Source: Corynebacterium ulceribovis DSM 45146
GTDB lineage: Bacteria; Actinomycetota; Actinomycetes; Mycobacteriales; Mycobacteriaceae
Assembly (NCBI RefSeq): GCF_000372445.1
Contig: NZ_AQUY01000004.1
Span: 63,335-127,334, forward strand
Direction of reading: 5' to 3'
Length of the DNA stretch: 64,000 nucleotides
The notes below the pieces were generated by a model that searched no databases, had not been told where the DNA came from, and saw only the letters and a list, made by a program, of their open reading frames with translations. A program made the position numbers and the translations under genes. Positions 60,814 to 64,000 of this stretch are shown piece after piece; positions within the stretch are counted from its first letter, which is position 1, and the number at the start of each line of letters is the position of its first letter.

Positions 60814-63447
60814 CTAGCGCCGCTTCGGGTGCTTCACCCGCACAGTAGCTTCCGCTGACCATGGGTCTTCCGGCCATGGATGCTTGGGGTAGCGCCCGCG
60901 CATTTCTGCCCGGACCTGCGGATACCCGGTTTCCCAGAAGCTAGCCAAATCCGCTGTCACCGCCAGGTCTCGCCCCGCAGGTGACAGCAAGTGGAACACA
61001 ATCGGTACGCGCCCATCCGCTACCGTCGGCGATTCCGCCCACCCGAAACACTCCTGCAACTTCACCGCGCACACGGGTTGGCCATCTGGTTCATCAATCG
61101 GTGGGTAGTGCAGCCGCACAGTCGATCCCGATGCCACTTCCAATCGTTCCGGTGCGAGCTCGTCGAGGCGCGCGGCCTCTGGCCATGGCAGTAGCCGCTG
61201 CAGCGCAGTGAGCATCGGGAATTTTTTCGGGTCCGTGCCGCGTGCGACCGCGTCTAACTCGGGGCCAAGCCAGAGGTCGGCGGCAGCAATCAGGGAAGCG
61301 CTGTCGACCGCTGGCCATGGCGCGCCTAGCTGATTGTGCAGCAGTGCTATGCGGCGGCGGAGGGTTTCGGCTTCAGCAGAAAACCGGAACATGCCGGTGA
61401 CCTGCCCGGACGCGGCGGCTTTATCGCCGGGGCGACGCAGTGAGTCACCGGAGTCGTCGGTGCCCAGGCCAACGGTGGTCAGCGCGCGCTGCACTGCAGC
61501 TTGGGCAGCAGCAGGGGTTGGGGTGACGGTGACCCGGCCTAGTTCGATGGCGCCGAGTGCGCTGCGCCGGTAACCGCGGATTTTTCCGCCTGAGTAGTCG
61601 GCGCTGACCTCATCGGTGTGCAGCGCAGCTCCCGCTGCAAGGGCATCGTCTTCCGAAATGACGATGGCGGCGCGGATAATCGCGCCGGAGGCACCGCCTG
61701 CTTTCCCCGCAGCGCGCGTGACGTCGGCAACGGCAAGCCACGGCTGCCCCGACAGCCCGGAATCTGGTGGCAGGGCAGCGCCGGTACCGCTGGCCAGTAG
61801 GTATTCGGTGCTGGTGCCGCGCTGCTGGGCGAGTCGGTCTGGCCACGCCGCCGCAACAACCAGTGCGTCCGTGTTGGCAGCTGCGGTAATGGAGTCCGTA
61901 GTGGAGTGGGCGCCGGTGGGCTTTGTGACGTTGGTGCGCTGCGCAATCTTTTCCAAGCGCTCGGTGTCGCGGCGCCACTGCTTGGTGGCTGAATGCGCCC
62001 CACGGCGCAGCGCCGATAACGTGCGACCAAGATCGCCGCCGTCGTGACGAGTATCCAAACTCAGACATGCGACAACTTCTGCGGCAGTGCGCACACCGAC
62101 TTCTGGCGCGCTGACCAGCAGTGCTCGTGCGAGCCGTGGCGATGTCGGCATGGCCGCGATCTGGTGGCCCATCTCGGTAGCAGCGCCGTCGTCATCAATA
62201 GCGGACAAAGCGCGGAGCACTTTTTCTGCAGCATCAGCCGCCGCAGTTGGCAGTGGGTCAATGAGCCGCAGGCCAGCTCCCCGCGGGGTGCCCCAACAGG
62301 CCAGCAGCAGCGCGGCCTCGGTGAGATCCGCCGCCGCGACCTCTGGGGTGATGTGCGTAGGGAAGCGGGTCCATTCCGATTCGCTGAAACAGCGGAACAC
62401 TTGGCCGGGGCCTTGACGGGCAGCACGGCCAGCACGCTGCTCACCGGAGGACCGCGCCTCGGACACGGTGACCAATCCGCTCATGCCACGCATCAGGTCT
62501 AGCCGCGGTTGGCGGGATAACCCGGCATCGACAACGGTGCGCACGCCGGGCACCGTGAGCGAGGACTCGGCAATGTCCGTGGCAACAATAATGCGACGGC
62601 CAGCAGCGCTGCCACCAGATACGGCGCGGTCTTGCTGCGCAGGCGTTAATCCACCGTGCAGCGGCAACACTTCGACATCACCGCCACCGACTCGCCGCCG
62701 GAGCTCCCCAACCACAGCATCGACTTCCCGGGCACCCGGCAGAAATACCAAAATATCGCCTGCCGCGGACTCGAGCGCTTCAGTGCTCACGTCGGCAATA
62801 TGCGTCAAAAAGCTCTTTTCAACGCCAAACGCACCGAGCCGAGGGCCTGGTGCCGGGCGCCACAACACTGCCAAGGGGTGCAGTACCGCGGGGGTGTCCA
62901 CGACGGGGGCGGCGCTGTGGCCATCGCCGAGCAACGCAGCGAACTTCGGGGCGTCGACAGTCGCGGACATAGCAACGACCAGCAAATCCTCGCGCAGTTG
63001 CCGCAGGTCAGCGAGCATACCTAGGGCGATATCGGTATCCAGCTGGCGCTCGTGGACCTCATCGAGCACCACCGCAGCCACCCCAGGCAACTCTGGGTCG
63101 CGCAGCAACCGCCGCAGCAACACACCGGGCGTCACGAACTCCACTACTGTCGCCGCGGAGACTTTCCGGTCACCGCGCACCGTGTAGCCGACCTCCCGGC
63201 CAAGCTGAGTGCCGGACAGTTGCGCCAGCCGGCGGGCCGCCGCTCGCACCGCCACTCGCCGTGGCTGCGTGACAAGCACTGTGCCGGAAACCATTTCACT
63301 GACCGCCGGCGGAATCAGCGTCGTTTTACCCGTACCCGGCGGTGCCTGCACCACCACCGCGCCGCGCTCAGCGGCCGACGCGAAGCGACCCAGCGCCTCC
63401 GCGACCGGTAAACCAGCACCAATGGTGGGCAAATCGAAATGCTGCAT
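60814..63447 (-). CDS. hrpB: ATP-dependent RNA helicase HrpB
   Basis: This DExH-box helicase of the HrpB group has 877 residues: Walker A APPGTGKTTLIPP, motif II DEVH, motif III SATVDAP, motif VI QRAGRAARQGPGQVFR, then helicase-associated and HrpB C-terminal domains (LLPWPEAARLDELAPERLEV, PAGRDLAVTADLASFWETGYPQVRAEMRGRYPKHPWPEDPW). The start MQHFDLPTIGAGLPV at 63447 matches HrpB N-termini; a longer in-frame extension would overlap the divergent gene at 63484. Its physiological RNA target is unknown. Confidence 0.93.
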   Translation of the reverse strand: MQHFDLPTIGAGLPVAEALGRFASAAERGAVVVQAPPGTGKTTLIPPAVSEMVSGTVLVTQPRRVAVRAAARRLAQLSGTQLGREVGYTVRGDRKVSAATVVEFVTPGVLLRRLLRDPELPGVAAVVLDEVHERQLDTDIALGMLADLRQLREDLLVVAMSATVDAPKFAALLGDGHSAAPVVDTPAVLHPLAVLWRPAPGPRLGAFGVEKSFLTHIADVSTEALESAAGDILVFLPGAREVDAVVGELRRRVGGGDVEVLPLHGGLTPAQQDRAVSGGSAAGRRIIVATDIAESSLTVPGVRTVVDAGLSRQPRLDLMRGMSGLVTVSEARSSGEQRAGRAARQGPGQVFRCFSESEWTRFPTHITPEVAAADLTEAALLLACWGTPRGAGLRLIDPLPTAAADAAEKVLRALSAIDDDGAATEMGHQIAAMPTSPRLARALLVSAPEVGVRTAAEVVACLSLDTRHDGGDLGRTLSALRRGAHSATKQWRRDTERLEKIAQRTNVTKPTGAHSTTDSITAAANTDALVVAAAWPDRLAQQRGTSTEYLLASGTGAALPPDSGLSGQPWLAVADVTRAAGKAGGASGAIIRAAIVISEDDALAAGAALHTDEVSADYSGGKIRGYRRSALGAIELGRVTVTPTPAAAQAAVQRALTTVGLGTDDSGDSLRRPGDKAAASGQVTGMFRFSAEAETLRRRIALLHNQLGAPWPAVDSASLIAAADLWLGPELDAVARGTDPKKFPMLTALQRLLPWPEAARLDELAPERLEVASGSTVRLHYPPIDEPDGQPVCAVKLQECFGWAESPTVADGRVPIVFHLLSPAGRDLAVTADLASFWETGYPQVRAEMRGRYPKHPWPEDPWSAEATVRVKHPKRR

Positions 63448-63483
63448 GGAACAAGTGTGCCTTAGACGAGTAACCTCACGAGC

Positions 63484-64000
63484 ATGGACCACATCGGGCA
63501 GCTGCGTTTTGCTGATGCACATGTCGCCGCCACCACGGTGCGCGATTACCTCGTCAGCGACTTTGCGGCGCCGTTTCCGCAGGACGACTTCACTGCGGGC
63601 GCCAACCCCACCAGCATCGGCCTGGCTACTGACGGCGGGGTAGTGGTGGGCCAACCCGGCGGCAATGATTTCCTCGGCGATGTGCTGCAATCACTCCGGC
63701 AGCAGCGCCCAGACTGCGACTGGGTGGGGTTGGGCCGGTTCACCGAACCGATTGCCGCCGACCGGTTGCTGTACCTGTCGCGGCTGGGGATGCGCGCCAT
63801 TGGTTACCGCCTCGGGCCGAATGAACTCGCCGCGCCCTACGATGTGCAGACTTCCGCGGCGCTGGCGTTTGAGCTGGCGAACTGCGTCTGTGACATTCAC
63901 GTCGCGGACGACATTATTGCGCTGGCCACCCCGACACCTGGGGTGATGCCACTGCCCGGGCTGCTGACTGAACTTGCCGAACTGCTGCTGAGCCTGCCCG
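63484..64000 (+). CDS. Hypothetical protein, C-terminally cut by the window end
   Basis: An open frame beginning MDHIGQLRFADAHVAATTVRDYLVSDF runs without a stop for 172 residues to the window end. I do not recognise it. It has no signal peptide or membrane helix; the visible part is mixed alpha/beta with a GLGRFTEPIAADRLLYLSRLGMRAIG segment. A TAACCT -10 box lies seven bases before the ATG (63471-63476). Codon bias matches the neighbours and the divergent arrangement with hrpB supports a real gene. Confidence 0.72.
   Translation, partial: MDHIGQLRFADAHVAATTVRDYLVSDFAAPFPQDDFTAGANPTSIGLATDGGVVVGQPGGNDFLGDVLQSLRQQRPDCDWVGLGRFTEPIAADRLLYLSRLGMRAIGYRLGPNELAAPYDVQTSAALAFELANCVCDIHVADDIIALATPTPGVMPLPGLLTELAELLLSLP

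Noticed and set aside
1..64000. CRISPR arrays, insertion sequences, prophage genes
   Set aside because: No regularly spaced repeats, no transposase or phage structural genes are visible in the window.

Overview
The window reads as origin-proximal chromosome of a high-GC Gram-positive actinobacterium of the Corynebacteriales, most likely a Corynebacterium. The main reasons are the gene block crgA-pknB-pknA-pbpA-rodA-pstP-fhaB-fhaA, a giant single-chain type I fatty acid synthase beside acyl-CoA carboxylase genes, brnFE with lrp, a resuscitation-promoting factor, DtxR- and GlxR-like operators, and many start codons lying 6-7 nt behind a TANNNT -10 box (leaderless transcripts). Species cannot be named from the sequence alone.

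Layout. 1-3.7 kb: start of lrp, brnFE exporter, a lysine-rich membrane protein, ppiA, a rhomboid protease. 3.67-4.2 kb: a gene-free stretch packed with DnaA boxes. 4.2-14.4 kb: a minus-strand cell-division and cell-wall signalling cluster (CrgA, PknB, PknA, PbpA, RodA, PstP, FhaB, FhaA). 14.6 kb: tRNA-Leu(CAG) followed by an orphan gene. 15.8-29.3 kb: amino-acid and acyl-CoA catabolism (mmsB, mmsA, enoyl-CoA hydratase, 3-hydroxyisobutyryl-CoA hydrolase, medium-chain acyl-CoA synthetase) interleaved with a protein acyltransferase/deacetylase pair (Pat-AcuC) and TetR regulators. 29.3-33.3 kb: small housekeeping and stress genes, a consensus parS site, and a Fic-GNAT pair with an elaborate inverted-repeat operator. 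33.3-36.1 kb: an ECF sigma/anti-sigma system with a secreted protein. 36.2-39.2 kb: an iron-regulated gene, acpS, an App1-type phosphatase and an rpf gene. 39.2-52.6 kb: fatty acid synthesis (fas, accD, accBC) with a TetR regulator. 52.7-64 kb: a squalene/phytoene synthase homologue, NUDIX, Nei glycosylase, two transporters, a hotdog-domain protein, an SDR, YggS, HrpB and a truncated hypothetical gene.

How genes work together. The PknA/PknB kinases, the PstP phosphatase and the FHA readers FhaA/FhaB form one phospho-signalling module controlling PbpA/RodA/CrgA. accBC-accD make malonyl-CoA for Fas, and AcpS should load the phosphopantetheine on Fas. Pat and AcuC are a plausible writer/eraser pair for the acyl-CoA synthetase encoded just downstream.

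Most unusual signal. The 11-mer GCTTRTTGACG (R = A/G) occurs 18 times in 64 kb, on both strands in near-equal numbers, in coding sequence (repeatedly forcing the leucine codon CTT) and between genes, including inside the DnaA-box cluster and in a 29-nt palindrome. Chance expectation is about 0.06. I do not recognise it as a described motif. It is the best candidate for an undescribed system here.
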